DNA of 62,242 nt, taken from Bacteroidota bacterium. Its GTDB lineage: Bacteria > Bacteroidota > Bacteroidia > Sphingobacteriales > Sphingobacteriaceae. The DNA is taken from positions 1-62,242 of the forward strand of contig JAEYZM010000027.1 of NCBI GenBank assembly GCA_023427985.1, written 5' to 3'. Of this stretch, positions 48,849 through 57,545 are shown piece after piece. The position numbers and the translations under genes were made by a program. How positions within the stretch are numbered: the stretch's first letter is position 1; each line of letters starts with the position of its first letter. Below the pieces are notes generated by a model. It made no database searches. It saw nothing but the letters and a program-made list of their open reading frames with translations, and had not been told where the DNA came from.

Positions 48849-49802
48849 TTAATTACCAAATAATGAATCAACGAATTGTTGTTTGTTGAATAATTGTATA
48901 TCGTCCATGCCTTCTCCCACACCAATGTATTTCACAGGCACTTTGAACTGATCTGAAATCCCTATCACCACTCCACCTTTAGCGGTACCATCGAGCTTCG
49001 TTAAAGCCAATGCATTTACCTCTGTAGCTGCGGTAAATTGTTTCGTTTGCTCTATAGCGTTTTGTCCGGTCGATGCATCAAGAACTAATAAAATTTCGTG
49101 CGGCGCATCGGGTACTACCTTCTGCATCACGTTTTTAATTTTTGTCAGCTCATTCATCAGCCCTACTTTATTATGTAATCGGCCTGCTGTATCGATGATG
49201 CAAATATCTTCTCCATTGGCTACGGCCGACTTCAAGGTATCAAAAGCGACAGATGCTGGATCGGCTCCCATTTTCTGCGAAACCACTCGTACGCCTACAC
49301 GTTGCCCCCAGATGTGCAATTGTTCTACAGCAGCTGCTCTAAAGGTATCGCCCGCACCTAGGACCACTTTCAAACCGGCTTTATTAAATTGATTCGCCAG
49401 CTTGCCAATGGTTGTAGTCTTGCCAACACCGTTTACCCCTACGACCATAATGACATAAGGCTTCTTGGCTTCGTCAATTTCAAATTTATCAAAATCTTTG
49501 GTAGTATTTTCCGATAGGAGTGCGGCAATTTCTTCCTTAAGTATGGAATTAAGTTCCGATGTGCTCACGTATTTGTCGCGCGAAACACGCTTCTCTATTC
49601 TGTCGATAATCTTCAATGTCGTTTCAACGCCCACATCGGCAGAAACTAAAATCTCTTCCAGATTGTCGAGTACTTCGGCATCAACTTCCGACTTCCCTAC
49701 AATGGTTCTTGCAATTTTACTGAATACACTTTCCTTGGTTTTCTCCAAGCTCTTGTCAAGTGTCTCTTTCTTTTTCGATGAAAAAAAATCGAATAAACCC
49801 AT
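48849..49802 (-). CDS. ftsY: signal recognition particle receptor FtsY
   Basis: SRP receptor GTPase that delivers ribosome-nascent chains to the membrane. 317 residues; a short charged N-terminus for membrane contact, helical N domain, then the G domain with GVNGVGKTTT (122-131), DTAGRLHNK, TKLDGTAKGG and GVGEGMDDI. Operon with ribosomal protein genes and rimO. Confidence 0.97.
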   Translation of the reverse strand: MGLFDFFSSKKKETLDKSLEKTKESVFSKIARTIVGKSEVDAEVLDNLEEILVSADVGVETTLKIIDRIEKRVSRDKYVSTSELNSILKEEIAALLSENTTKDFDKFEIDEAKKPYVIMVVGVNGVGKTTTIGKLANQFNKAGLKVVLGAGDTFRAAAVEQLHIWGQRVGVRVVSQKMGADPASVAFDTLKSAVANGEDICIIDTAGRLHNKVGLMNELTKIKNVMQKVVPDAPHEILLVLDASTGQNAIEQTKQFTAATEVNALALTKLDGTAKGGVVIGISDQFKVPVKYIGVGEGMDDIQLFNKQQFVDSLFGN

Positions 49803-49866
49803 ATGCTTAAGAATAAAAAAAGCTCCTTTCAGCAGAAAGAAGCTTTAATATGTTTACAGGTAAAAA

Positions 49867-50022
49867 TTATTTACCTTTTGCTAAAACGTCTTTTACGTGG
49901 TCGTTATGAACAACTTGTTCTTTGAACGAATAAGCACCTTTTGGCGATTTCACCATAGTGATTACTTTAGAATACTCTTTACCAGTACCAGTCTTTAAGG
50001 TTGCAACTACTTTCTTTGCCAT
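49867..50022 (-). CDS. DUF4295 small protein
   Basis: A 51-residue basic protein that starts MAKKVVATLKTGTGKEYSKV and ends in VKDVLAKGK. It is the short DUF4295 protein found between rpmG and ftsY in Bacteroidota. The lysine-rich sequence and the ribosomal operon suggest ribosome association, which is inference. Starts 22 bases after the rpmG stop. Confidence 0.88.
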   Translation of the reverse strand: MAKKVVATLKTGTGKEYSKVITMVKSPKGAYSFKEQVVHNDHVKDVLAKGK

Positions 50023-50043
50023 TTTCTTCTAGAATTTAATGGA

Positions 50044-50226
50044 TTACTTAATTTCTTTATGAACAGTTACTTTCTTCAATACTGGGTTGAATTTTTTCAA
50101 TTCTAAACGCTCAGTAGTGTTTTTCTTGTTCTTCGTAGTGATATAACGAGACATTCCCGCCATACCGCTTTCTTTATGTTCAGTACATTCTAAAATTACC
50201 TGTACTCTATTACCTTTCTTTGCCAT
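50044..50226 (-). CDS. rpmG: 50S ribosomal protein L33
   Basis: A 60-residue ribosomal protein: RVQVILECTEHKESG, SRYITTKNKKNTTERLELKK and KKVTVHKEIK are the L33 pattern. Only one cysteine is present (ILECTE), so this is the zinc-free form. Follows rpmB by 17 bases. Confidence 0.97.
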   Translation of the reverse strand: MAKKGNRVQVILECTEHKESGMAGMSRYITTKNKKNTTERLELKKFNPVLKKVTVHKEIK

Positions 50227-50243
50227 TTCCTTATATCTTATTA

Positions 50244-50477
50244 TTAGATCTTACCGTTTTTAACGAATTTGTTAATTACAGCAGTGATTCCATTTTTATC
50301 AATCGTTTTTAATGCTGATGTAGAAACCTTCAAAGTTATCCATGAATCCTCTTCAGGGATATAGAACTTCTTGGTTTTCAAGTTCGGATGAAATTTTCTT
50401 TTGGTCTTACGGTTCGAATTTGAAACGTTATAACCATTCATCGCACTTTTTCCTGTTAAATCACAAACCTTTGACAT
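50244..50477 (-). CDS. rpmB: 50S ribosomal protein L28
   Basis: A 77-residue ribosomal protein: VCDLTGKSAMNGYNVSNSNR, TKRKFHPNLKTKKF and STSALKTIDKNGI match L28. The zinc-binding cysteine pair of some forms is absent. First gene of the five-gene ribosome/SRP operon; a near-consensus promoter precedes it at 50517-50547. Confidence 0.97.
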   Translation of the reverse strand: MSKVCDLTGKSAMNGYNVSNSNRKTKRKFHPNLKTKKFYIPEEDSWITLKVSTSALKTIDKNGITAVINKFVKNGKI

Positions 50478-50516
50478 GACTATATTCTTATGTTCTATTA
50501 ATTATTTTAGAGTTTG

Positions 50517-50547
50517 CAAATATCTGAATATTTACCGTTATCACAAA
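50517..50547 (-). promoter_or_regulatory. rpmB operon promoter
   Basis: Minus strand TTTG (50544-50547), 19-base spacer, GATATTTG (50517-50524), seven of eight matches to TAnnTTTG. About 33 bases of leader to the rpmB ATG. Confidence 0.6.
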
Positions 50548-50663
50548 TTATTTTTTAAAATTATTCTGAAACAATCAGAATATTCCCCTAAAGAGTTCAA
50601 AAGTACGTCTTTTTTCCTATATTTCGATGTTTATACATCTAATTTATTTCAAAGATTTAGAAT

Positions 50664-52568
50664 ATGAAAGCAATTCAAAGTTTTGAAGAATACCAGCAAA
50701 TTTATAAATACTCTGTAGAACAGCCAGAAGCCTTTTGGGCCGATGTTGCCAATGAATTTACATGGAAGAAGAAATGGGATAAGGTCCTCGAATGGAATTT
50801 TAAAGAGCCCAAGGTAGAATGGTTTAAAGGAGCAGAACTGAATATTACGGAGAACTGCATCGACCGACATCTAGAAATAAGAGGCGATAAACCTGCCATT
50901 ATTTGGGAGCCCAACGATCCTCAGGAGCATCATCGCGTGCTAACCTATGCTCAATTGCATCAAAAAGTGAACATGTTCGCCAATGTACTCAAGCATAACG
51001 GTGTTCAAAAAGGGGATAGGATATGTATTTATATGCCGATGGTACCCGAATTAGCCATCGCTGTGCTGGCTTGCGCCAGAATAGGCGCCATTCACTCGGT
51101 TGTATTCGGCGGTTTTTCTGCCCAATCCATTGCCGACCGCATTAACGATGCTCAGTGCAAATTAGTAATAACTGCCGATGGTGCTTTTCGTGGCAACAAA
51201 GAGATACCTTTGAAGGAGGTGATGGACGATGCCCTCGTGCAATGCAAATCGGTACAAAAAGTAATCGTGCTTACCCGCACCCGCATGCCGGTATCCATGA
51301 TCAAAGGCAGGGACCTTTGGTGGGAAGATGAGATGCGCAAAATGGAAACCCTGCATGCCTACGAATGTGAGGCTGAGGCAATGGATGCCGAAGATCCGCT
51401 CTTTATTTTATACACTTCCGGCTCTACCGGAAAACCCAAAGGTGTGGTGCATACCTGCGCGGGCTATATGGTCTTTACGGGTTATACTTTTAGCACCGCC
51501 TTTCAATACAAACCAGATCAGGTGTATTTCTGCACGGCCGATATTGGCTGGATCACCGGACATTCCTACATCGTGTATGGTCCGCTTTCACAAGGCGCAA
51601 CCACATTGATGTTCGAGGGTATTCCAACTTGGCCCGATGCTGGCCGATTCTGGGAGATTGTTGAAAAATACAAAGTAAATATTTTATACACCGCACCTAC
51701 CGCCATTCGTTCGCTGATGCAACATGGTTTATCTTATGTCGATGGTAAGGATTTAAGTTCATTGCAGGTGCTGGGATCCGTAGGCGAGCCCATTAACGAA
51801 GAAGCATGGAAATGGTATCACCAACACATCGGCAAAAATAAATGCTCTATTGTGGACACCTGGTGGCAAACTGAAACGGGTGGAATTTTAATATCGCCCA
51901 TTGCCGATGTTACCCCAATGAAACCAGCACACGCTAGTTTTCCTTTACCCGGTGTGCAACCGATTTTAGTGGATGAGAACGGTGCTGAAATTGTAGGTAA
52001 TGGAGTGAGTGGAAATCTTTGCATTAAATTTCCATGGCCCGGTATGATTCGAACTACGTATGGCGATCATGAGCGATGTCGACAAACGTATTTTGCTACC
52101 TATGAGAATTTATATTTCACTGGCGATGGATGTATGCGCGATGAAGAAGGATATTATAGAATTACAGGTAGGGTAGACGATGTGATCAATGTTTCAGGGC
52201 ACCGCATCGGCACAGCCGAAGTAGAGAATGCCATCAACGCTCATACAGGTGTGGTAGAGTCGGCCGTAGTTGCTTTTCCTCACGATGTGAAAGGTCAAGG
52301 TATCTATGCTTATGTAATTTGCGAAGAAGATACACACGAAGAAGATTTGCGAAGAGCAGATATTAGCATGACCGTTGCGCGTATCATTGGTGCCATAGCG
52401 AAACCAGATAAGATTCAATTTGTAAAAGCATTACCGAAAACTCGTTCTGGAAAAATCATGCGAAGAATATTACGCAAAATCGCTGAAGGTGAAAGTTCGA
52501 ATTTAGGAGATACTTCTACGCTCTTGGATCCAGGTGTGGTGGAAGAAATTTTGTTGGGGAAAATTTAG
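50664..52568 (+). CDS. acs: acetyl-CoA synthetase
   Basis: ATP-dependent acetate activation to acetyl-CoA (AMP-forming). 634 residues. N-terminal FEEYQQIYKYS, the ATP loop LYTSGSTGKPKG (near 252), VDTWWQTETGG, GDGCMRDEEGYY, GRVDDVINVSGHRIG and the catalytic, acetylatable lysine in RSGKIMRRIL close to the C-terminus. Divergent from rpmB. Its stop codon is followed within one base by a TTAAGAACG array. Confidence 0.97.
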   Translation: MKAIQSFEEYQQIYKYSVEQPEAFWADVANEFTWKKKWDKVLEWNFKEPKVEWFKGAELNITENCIDRHLEIRGDKPAIIWEPNDPQEHHRVLTYAQLHQKVNMFANVLKHNGVQKGDRICIYMPMVPELAIAVLACARIGAIHSVVFGGFSAQSIADRINDAQCKLVITADGAFRGNKEIPLKEVMDDALVQCKSVQKVIVLTRTRMPVSMIKGRDLWWEDEMRKMETLHAYECEAEAMDAEDPLFILYTSGSTGKPKGVVHTCAGYMVFTGYTFSTAFQYKPDQVYFCTADIGWITGHSYIVYGPLSQGATTLMFEGIPTWPDAGRFWEIVEKYKVNILYTAPTAIRSLMQHGLSYVDGKDLSSLQVLGSVGEPINEEAWKWYHQHIGKNKCSIVDTWWQTETGGILISPIADVTPMKPAHASFPLPGVQPILVDENGAEIVGNGVSGNLCIKFPWPGMIRTTYGDHERCRQTYFATYENLYFTGDGCMRDEEGYYRITGRVDDVINVSGHRIGTAEVENAINAHTGVVESAVVAFPHDVKGQGIYAYVICEEDTHEEDLRRADISMTVARIIGAIAKPDKIQFVKALPKTRSGKIMRRILRKIAEGESSNLGDTSTLLDPGVVEEILLGKI

Positions 52569-52725
52569 TTAAGAATTAAGAGTTAAGAGTTAAGAACGGT
52601 TTTGTGCTAATATTAATTGAGTTAGCACAACTATTAATAGAAAGCACTCACTACAACTAAGCACTAAAACTAACCACTATAACTAGCATGTTAGCAAACT
52701 AGCATACTTGCACACTAATTTTTCG
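52569..52725 (+). repeat. two-module repeat between acs and surE
   Basis: TTAAGAATTAAGAGTTAAGA words ending TTAAGAACGG (52569-52600), then a second module of CACTAYAACTAAGCACTAAA-like words leading to CTAGCATGTTAGCAAACTAG (52640-52705). A similar second module precedes tcdA. Confidence 0.65.
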
Positions 52726-52733
52726 TATTTTTG
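52726..52733 (+). promoter_or_regulatory. surE -7 element, possibly leaderless
   Basis: TATTTTTG matches TAnnTTTG and ends only four bases before the surE ATG; a TTG lies 15 bases upstream. If used, transcription would begin at or next to the start codon. Confidence 0.45.
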
Positions 52734-52737
52734 ATCA

Positions 52738-53517
52738 ATGAAAAACGAAAAACCAAGCATCCTTGTCATCAATGACGATGGTGTTACGGCTAAGGGGATT
52801 AGTACTTTAGCATATTTAATGAAAGAGTTGGGCGATGTTGTAGTTGTTGCCCCAGACAGTCCGCAATCGGGTATGGGTCATGCCATCACCATTGCAAAAC
52901 CATTACGATTAGAAGAAGTAGATATTTTTGATGGCATCAAAGCATACCAATGTTCTGGAACACCAGTAGATTGTGTGAAGCTGGCTGTTAATCAAGTGTT
53001 ACATAAGAAACCAGATTTATTGGTTTCGGGTATCAATCATGGTTCCAATTCATCCATCAATGTAATTTATTCTGGGACGATGTCGGCAGCTATGGAAGGC
53101 GCTATCGAAGGCATTCCATCGATCGGATTTTCGTACAGCGACTATTCGGCGAACGCCGATTTTACTCCATTGCATAAACATGTGATGACCATCGCAAAAC
53201 AAGTATTAAAAAACGGCTTGCCAAAAGGTTCATTATTAAACGTAAACTTTCCCTACGTAAGTGCTGCATCGGAAATCAAAGGGATAAAAGTATGCCGACA
53301 AGCGGTAGCGAAGTGGGAGGAGAAGTTCGACGAGCGATTGGATCCGCATAAGCGAAAATATTATTGGTTAACTGGCGAGTTTGCATTGAACGATCAGGGC
53401 GAAGATACAGACGAATGGGCATTGAGAAATGGATATGTTTCGGTAGTTCCAGTGCAGTTCGATTTAACAGCATATCATGCTATTTCAGTGTTGAACAATT
53501 GGAATTTTGAAGCATGA
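52738..53517 (+). CDS. surE: 5'/3'-nucleotidase SurE
   Basis: Metal-dependent nucleoside monophosphate phosphatase linked to stationary-phase survival. 259 residues. Metal site NDDG (12-15), SPQSGMGHAITI, CSGTPVDCVKLA, VSGINHGSNSS and YSGTMSAAMEG are all typical. Operon with an unknown small membrane protein, lpxB and a SpoIID-domain gene, overlapping the next gene by 4 bases. Confidence 0.96.
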   Translation: MKNEKPSILVINDDGVTAKGISTLAYLMKELGDVVVVAPDSPQSGMGHAITIAKPLRLEEVDIFDGIKAYQCSGTPVDCVKLAVNQVLHKKPDLLVSGINHGSNSSINVIYSGTMSAAMEGAIEGIPSIGFSYSDYSANADFTPLHKHVMTIAKQVLKNGLPKGSLLNVNFPYVSAASEIKGIKVCRQAVAKWEEKFDERLDPHKRKYYWLTGEFALNDQGEDTDEWALRNGYVSVVPVQFDLTAYHAISVLNNWNFEA

Positions 53518-53771
53518 AAATAAAAGATAAATTTTATCTAGGCGTATTATATGGCCTTGCAATTCCTTTGCTAGCCTATGTTTTTGGAGAAATGATTCAA
53601 GAGCAATTGGAAAAATTTATGCGTCCGAATTTCTTTTACATAGCATGCATCGCACTCAACGTTTTGATTTTTAGGTTTGCAATAAAAAAAGAATACGATC
53701 AACTCGCAAGAGGGATTTTATTAAGTACATTTATTTATGCAATGATTTTTGCATTCACAAAAATTATTTAA
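53514..53771 (+). CDS. small membrane protein of unknown function
   Basis: An 85-residue protein with three predicted membrane segments (about 8-24, 41-54 and 67-82) separated by short charged loops. I do not recognise the family, but it sits tightly between surE and lpxB, sharing ATGA with surE and TAATG with lpxB, so it is translated with them. A role in lipid A or envelope assembly is only suggested by context. Confidence 0.75.
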   Translation: MKIKDKFYLGVLYGLAIPLLAYVFGEMIQEQLEKFMRPNFFYIACIALNVLIFRFAIKKEYDQLARGILLSTFIYAMIFAFTKII

Positions 53772-54886
53772 TGAAGTATTACATCATAGCAGGCGAAGCT
53801 TCGGGCGATTTGCACGGAAAAAATTTGATGCAATCGATTTTGAAACAAGATGCGAATGCAGAGTTTTTTATTTTCGGTGGCGATCAAATGGCTGCTCTTC
53901 CTAATACACATCTTCGCAAACACATAGCGGACATGGCTTTCATGGGTTTCGTAGAAGTACTCATGAATTTAAACAGCATACGTGCAAATATGAATTTCTG
54001 CAAAGAGGATTTGAAAAATACGAATCCCGATGTAGTGATTCTTATTGATTATCCTGGTTTTAATTTACGAATTGCAGAGTATGCAAAATCGATTGGATTA
54101 AAAGTGGTGTATTACATCTCTCCAAAAATTTGGGCATGGAATACCAAGCGCGTGCATAAGATTGTAAAATTCGTAGATCGAATGTATTCAATTTTACCCT
54201 TCGAAAAATCCTTTTACGCAAAGTACGATTATGAAGTGGAATACATCGGCAATCCATTGAAAGATGCAATAGAGAAATATAGTTTCGAAGAGCAGTTTTT
54301 AGAGAAAAACGATTTGCTTGGAAAGCCAATACTGGCAATACTTCCAGGAAGTAGAAAGATGGAATTGGAGAAAATATTTCCAACGATGTTAGAAGCTGCA
54401 AATCGGTTCAAAGAGTATCAGGTCGTAATTGCAGGCACCAGTATTTTGCCATTAGAATATTATAAGAAGTTTAACATCCCGTCGAACATGCGATTGATTG
54501 TGGATAGAACCTATGATATTTTAAAGCATGCCGATTTGGCGATGGTAACATCGGGAACCGCAACTTTGGAAACAGCTTTGTTCAAAGTGCCGCAGGTTGT
54601 GTGTTATAAAGCCAATGCAGTTTCGGTTGCCATAGCGAGGCTTGTTATAAAAGTGAGATTTATTTCATTGGTAAATTTGATTGCCGATAAAAATATTGTT
54701 GAGGAGTTAATTCAGGACGACTGTTCGGTGGAGAAAATTTATAGCGAATTATATCGTTTAAGAAAAGGTACGGAAGCACACAAAAGTTTGATGCAGGATT
54801 ATGATGAGTTGATTAAAATGGTAGGTGAGCCTGGTGCATCGGACAGAGCAGCAATTTCTATGGTTAAGTATTTGAAGAATTCATGA
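53771..54886 (+). CDS. lpxB: lipid-A-disaccharide synthase
   Basis: GT19 enzyme joining lipid X and UDP-2,3-diacylglucosamine in lipid A synthesis at the inner membrane. 371 residues. AGEASGDLHGKNLM, GGDQMAALPNTH, FMGFVEVLMNL, IDYPGFNLRIA, YYISPKIWAWN, LPGSRKMELEKIFP and TSGTATLETAL are signatures. Coupled to the genes on both sides. Confidence 0.97.
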   Translation: MKYYIIAGEASGDLHGKNLMQSILKQDANAEFFIFGGDQMAALPNTHLRKHIADMAFMGFVEVLMNLNSIRANMNFCKEDLKNTNPDVVILIDYPGFNLRIAEYAKSIGLKVVYYISPKIWAWNTKRVHKIVKFVDRMYSILPFEKSFYAKYDYEVEYIGNPLKDAIEKYSFEEQFLEKNDLLGKPILAILPGSRKMELEKIFPTMLEAANRFKEYQVVIAGTSILPLEYYKKFNIPSNMRLIVDRTYDILKHADLAMVTSGTATLETALFKVPQVVCYKANAVSVAIARLVIKVRFISLVNLIADKNIVEELIQDDCSVEKIYSELYRLRKGTEAHKSLMQDYDELIKMVGEPGASDRAAISMVKYLKNS

Positions 54887-55989
54887 AATTATTTTTAAGT
54901 ATATTTTTTGTTTTAATTTCTTTTTTATCTTCTGCAAAAGAAATTTTTGTGGACGTACTTTCATCTTATGCGGCTAAAAAAATTCAATTAGAATTTCCCA
55001 TTGGAATTTATTCTCTGAATCTTGACAATCAAGAAATTCTTAGTGTAAAATCAAGCGATGTAATTTTATTGATTTCTATTGGCAACAAAGTATCGGTACA
55101 TAAAAACAATAAAGTTATTGGAACATACCGACAAATTTTTGTGAATACCGATGATGATGAGAATCTTATCAAGTTGCAGATTCATTCTCCCAAACAAAAG
55201 TTTAGCTGTTACCAAGATCAATTATTTGTAAGAACGGTTGGGGCTCGATTGCAAATTGTAAATGAATTGGAATTGAACAAATACATTAAAGGGGTAATAG
55301 AAGCGGAGATTGGGAATGTGAAAAATCACGAACTACTTAAGATGCAAGCGGTGATCTCAAGGACTTATGCCTTACGACATTTAGATCGACACAAAGCAGA
55401 AGGTGCGCAACTTTGTGATAAAGTACATTGTCAAGTTTTTCATGGAAAGAGCAGATTTAATTTAGATATTTCTCCAGCAGTTGATTCTACATTTTATCAA
55501 GTGATTGTTGATGTGGATTCTCAATTAATTGAAGCGGTGTTCCATGCGAATTGTGGTGGATTAACAGTAAATTCAGAAGACATTTGGCTGAAACCACGAA
55601 GCTATTTAAAGTCGGTTGTCGACACGTTTTGCACTACAGAAAAGCAAGCATTTTGGTCCAAAGAAATTGATAAAGAAAAATGGAAAAAATACTTTGAGTA
55701 TGGAATGGATCATACACATGTGCCCTATGTATTTGAAACGGAACATCGACTTAACTATTTACCTTCTTGTACGGTAAGTACAAAATTTTTGAGAGAGAAT
55801 TTTAATTTAAGATCCACCTACTTCAGTGCGGAGGAGAAAGAAGACAAGATCTTGCTGAAAGGCAGGGGTTTTGGTCACGGTGTGGGCATGTGTCAAGAGG
55901 GTGCTATTCGCATGGCGAAGCTCGGGCGGACATACCTAGAAATCATTAATTTTTATTATTGCGATGTTTCAGTGGTGAATTTTAATTGA
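54883..55989 (+). CDS. SpoIID/LytB-domain envelope protein
   Basis: A 368-residue exported protein (signal peptide FLSIFFVLISFLSSA). The SpoIID region includes LNKYIKGVIEAEIGN, AVISRTYALRHLDRH, FHANCGGLTVNSEDIWLK and the closing GRGFGHGVGMCQEGAIRMA. SpoIID proteins are lytic transglycosylases or amidase activators acting on peptidoglycan in sporulating bacteria; in Bacteroidota the role is unestablished. Overlaps lpxB by 4 bases. Confidence 0.9.
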   Translation: MKLFLSIFFVLISFLSSAKEIFVDVLSSYAAKKIQLEFPIGIYSLNLDNQEILSVKSSDVILLISIGNKVSVHKNNKVIGTYRQIFVNTDDDENLIKLQIHSPKQKFSCYQDQLFVRTVGARLQIVNELELNKYIKGVIEAEIGNVKNHELLKMQAVISRTYALRHLDRHKAEGAQLCDKVHCQVFHGKSRFNLDISPAVDSTFYQVIVDVDSQLIEAVFHANCGGLTVNSEDIWLKPRSYLKSVVDTFCTTEKQAFWSKEIDKEKWKKYFEYGMDHTHVPYVFETEHRLNYLPSCTVSTKFLRENFNLRSTYFSAEEKEDKILLKGRGFGHGVGMCQEGAIRMAKLGRTYLEIINFYYCDVSVVNFN

Positions 55990-56041
55990 TAATGCATAAA
56001 TTCGTAGCGAGCGCTCTCCAACACTTGTACAAATTTTACTT

Positions 56042-56458
56042 ATGGATCAAAGTCTAAAAGATTTTTTTATCGATTTTAATAAGCGTCGGCCCTTGAGAGT
56101 GCTATGCGTGGACGACGATAAAGTAATTCAGTTTACTACACAGCGAGCGTTTATTGTATGCGGTTTTGTAACCGATATGGCTTACGATGGTTTGCAGGCA
56201 ATCGATTTGGTTCGATCATCTTTTCAGAAATACGATTTTATTTTGATGGACATACACATGCCAAACATGGATGGTATAGAAGCCACAAAAATTATTCGAG
56301 GCATGAAAAATTATGAAAATGTTCCCATCTTTGCGCTCACCGGAGATATGACGATGGAAGCAAAACTCAAAGTAGTATCGGCCGGCATGAACGAATATTT
56401 TAATAAACCAGTTGATATGGATAATGTATTGGCGATGATTAAGGGATACGTTTTTTAG
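56042..56458 (+). CDS. single-domain response regulator
   Basis: A 138-residue receiver-only protein of the CheY type. Acidic cluster in VDDDKVIQ, phosphoacceptor aspartate in FILMDIHMPNMDG, threonine in ALTGD and lysine in YFNKPVD are all present, so it should be phosphorylated. No output domain and no histidine kinase nearby; the DIHMPNMDG form is typical of receivers in hybrid-kinase relays. Followed by a repeat array. Confidence 0.92.
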   Translation: MDQSLKDFFIDFNKRRPLRVLCVDDDKVIQFTTQRAFIVCGFVTDMAYDGLQAIDLVRSSFQKYDFILMDIHMPNMDGIEATKIIRGMKNYENVPIFALTGDMTMEAKLKVVSAGMNEYFNKPVDMDNVLAMIKGYVF

Positions 56459-56460
56459 GA

Positions 56461-56648
56461 AATTCAGAATTTAGAATTAAGAATTCAAAATTAAGAGTTA
56501 AGAATTAAGAATTAAGAGTTAAGAACGGAGTATTGCTATTTTAATCATAAGAAATAACTAGAAAGCAAGCCCACTATCCACTAAAACTATCCACTAAAAT
56601 TAATCACTATCCACTATAACTAACCAATTAGCACACTAGCAAACTAGC
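56461..56648 (+). repeat. two-module repeat between the response regulator and tcdA
   Basis: TTAGAATTAAGAATTCAAAA-like and TTAAGAGTTAAGAATTAAGA words ending TTAAGAACGGAG (56461-56529), then CCACTAAAACTATCCACTAA words leading into TAGCACACTAGCAAACTAGC directly before the tcdA ATG. Confidence 0.65.
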
Positions 56649-57374
56649 ATGATTATTCCAAACTGGATGGCAAGAACAGAAGTCTTGCTTGGAGAAGAGA
56701 AGATAAATAAGTTAATCAATTCAAATGTTTTAGTTGTAGGACTCGGCGGCGTTGGAGGCATATGCGCTGAAATGATTGCCCGTGCTGGGGTTGGGAGGAT
56801 GACTATAGTTGATGCCGATGTAGTGGAGGCAAGCAATCGCAACAGACAAATTCCGGCATTGATTTCTACGGATGGTAAATTGAAGACCGATGTAATGGCG
56901 GAGAGAATCCGTGACATCAATCCAAACATCGACCTAAAAGTTATTCCTGAATTTTTGAAAGATCAGCGAACAGTAGAAGTGCTTCAAGAAGGGAATTTCG
57001 ATTATGCAGTGGATTGCATCGATACATTATCGCCTAAAGTTTTTTTCATCAAAGCGTGTCTGGATATGAACATACCATTAGTGAGTTCTATGGGTGCTGG
57101 CGGAAAAGTAGATCCAACACAAGTTCAAGTGGTTGACATATCGGAATCGTACCAATGTAATTTGGCTCGATACGTTCGTAAACGTTTGCATAAATACGGA
57201 ATACGTTCAGGATTTAGAGTGGTGTTTTCGCCCGAGGCGGCCGATCAAAGTAGAATCTTTGAATCGGAAAAAGCCTTTCCTAAAAAGTCGGTCATCGGCA
57301 CTATTTCTTATATGCCCGCCGCTTTTGGAATCACGGTTGCCAGCGTGGTGATTCGCGATTTATTGGAAAAATAA
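56649..57374 (+). CDS. tcdA: tRNA threonylcarbamoyladenosine dehydratase
   Basis: E1-like (ThiF/MoeB fold) ATP-dependent enzyme that cyclises t6A37 of tRNA. 241 residues. Nucleotide loop GLGGVGGICAE (31-41), DADVVEASNRNRQ, DCIDTLSPKV and SSMGAGGKVDPTQV are the TcdA pattern. The start codon abuts a repeat module, so its promoter may lie in the repeat. Confidence 0.94.
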   Translation: MIIPNWMARTEVLLGEEKINKLINSNVLVVGLGGVGGICAEMIARAGVGRMTIVDADVVEASNRNRQIPALISTDGKLKTDVMAERIRDINPNIDLKVIPEFLKDQRTVEVLQEGNFDYAVDCIDTLSPKVFFIKACLDMNIPLVSSMGAGGKVDPTQVQVVDISESYQCNLARYVRKRLHKYGIRSGFRVVFSPEAADQSRIFESEKAFPKKSVIGTISYMPAAFGITVASVVIRDLLEK

Positions 57375-57457
57375 GCGCTTCGGATTTTCTTAAATGCTGA
57401 AAAGCAATTTGTTAAACCTTGTGGAAATCTTTATAAGGATAAAAATGCTATAATTTT

Positions 57458-57465
57458 TAGCTTTG
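57458..57465 (+). promoter_or_regulatory. parE -7 element
   Basis: TAGCTTTG matches TAnnTTTG, 80 bases before the parE ATG; the -33 box is unclear. Confidence 0.4.
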
Positions 57466-57545
57466 TCTTGCTTGTAGAACTTCCGTTTGGGAATGCTTCT
57501 ACATCGACCATCATTAAAAAAATTAAAAGGGAAAAGGAATAATTT

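Noticed and set aside
56461..56529. CRISPR array
   Set aside because: The units are 6-15 bases with no unique spacers and no cas genes are in the window.
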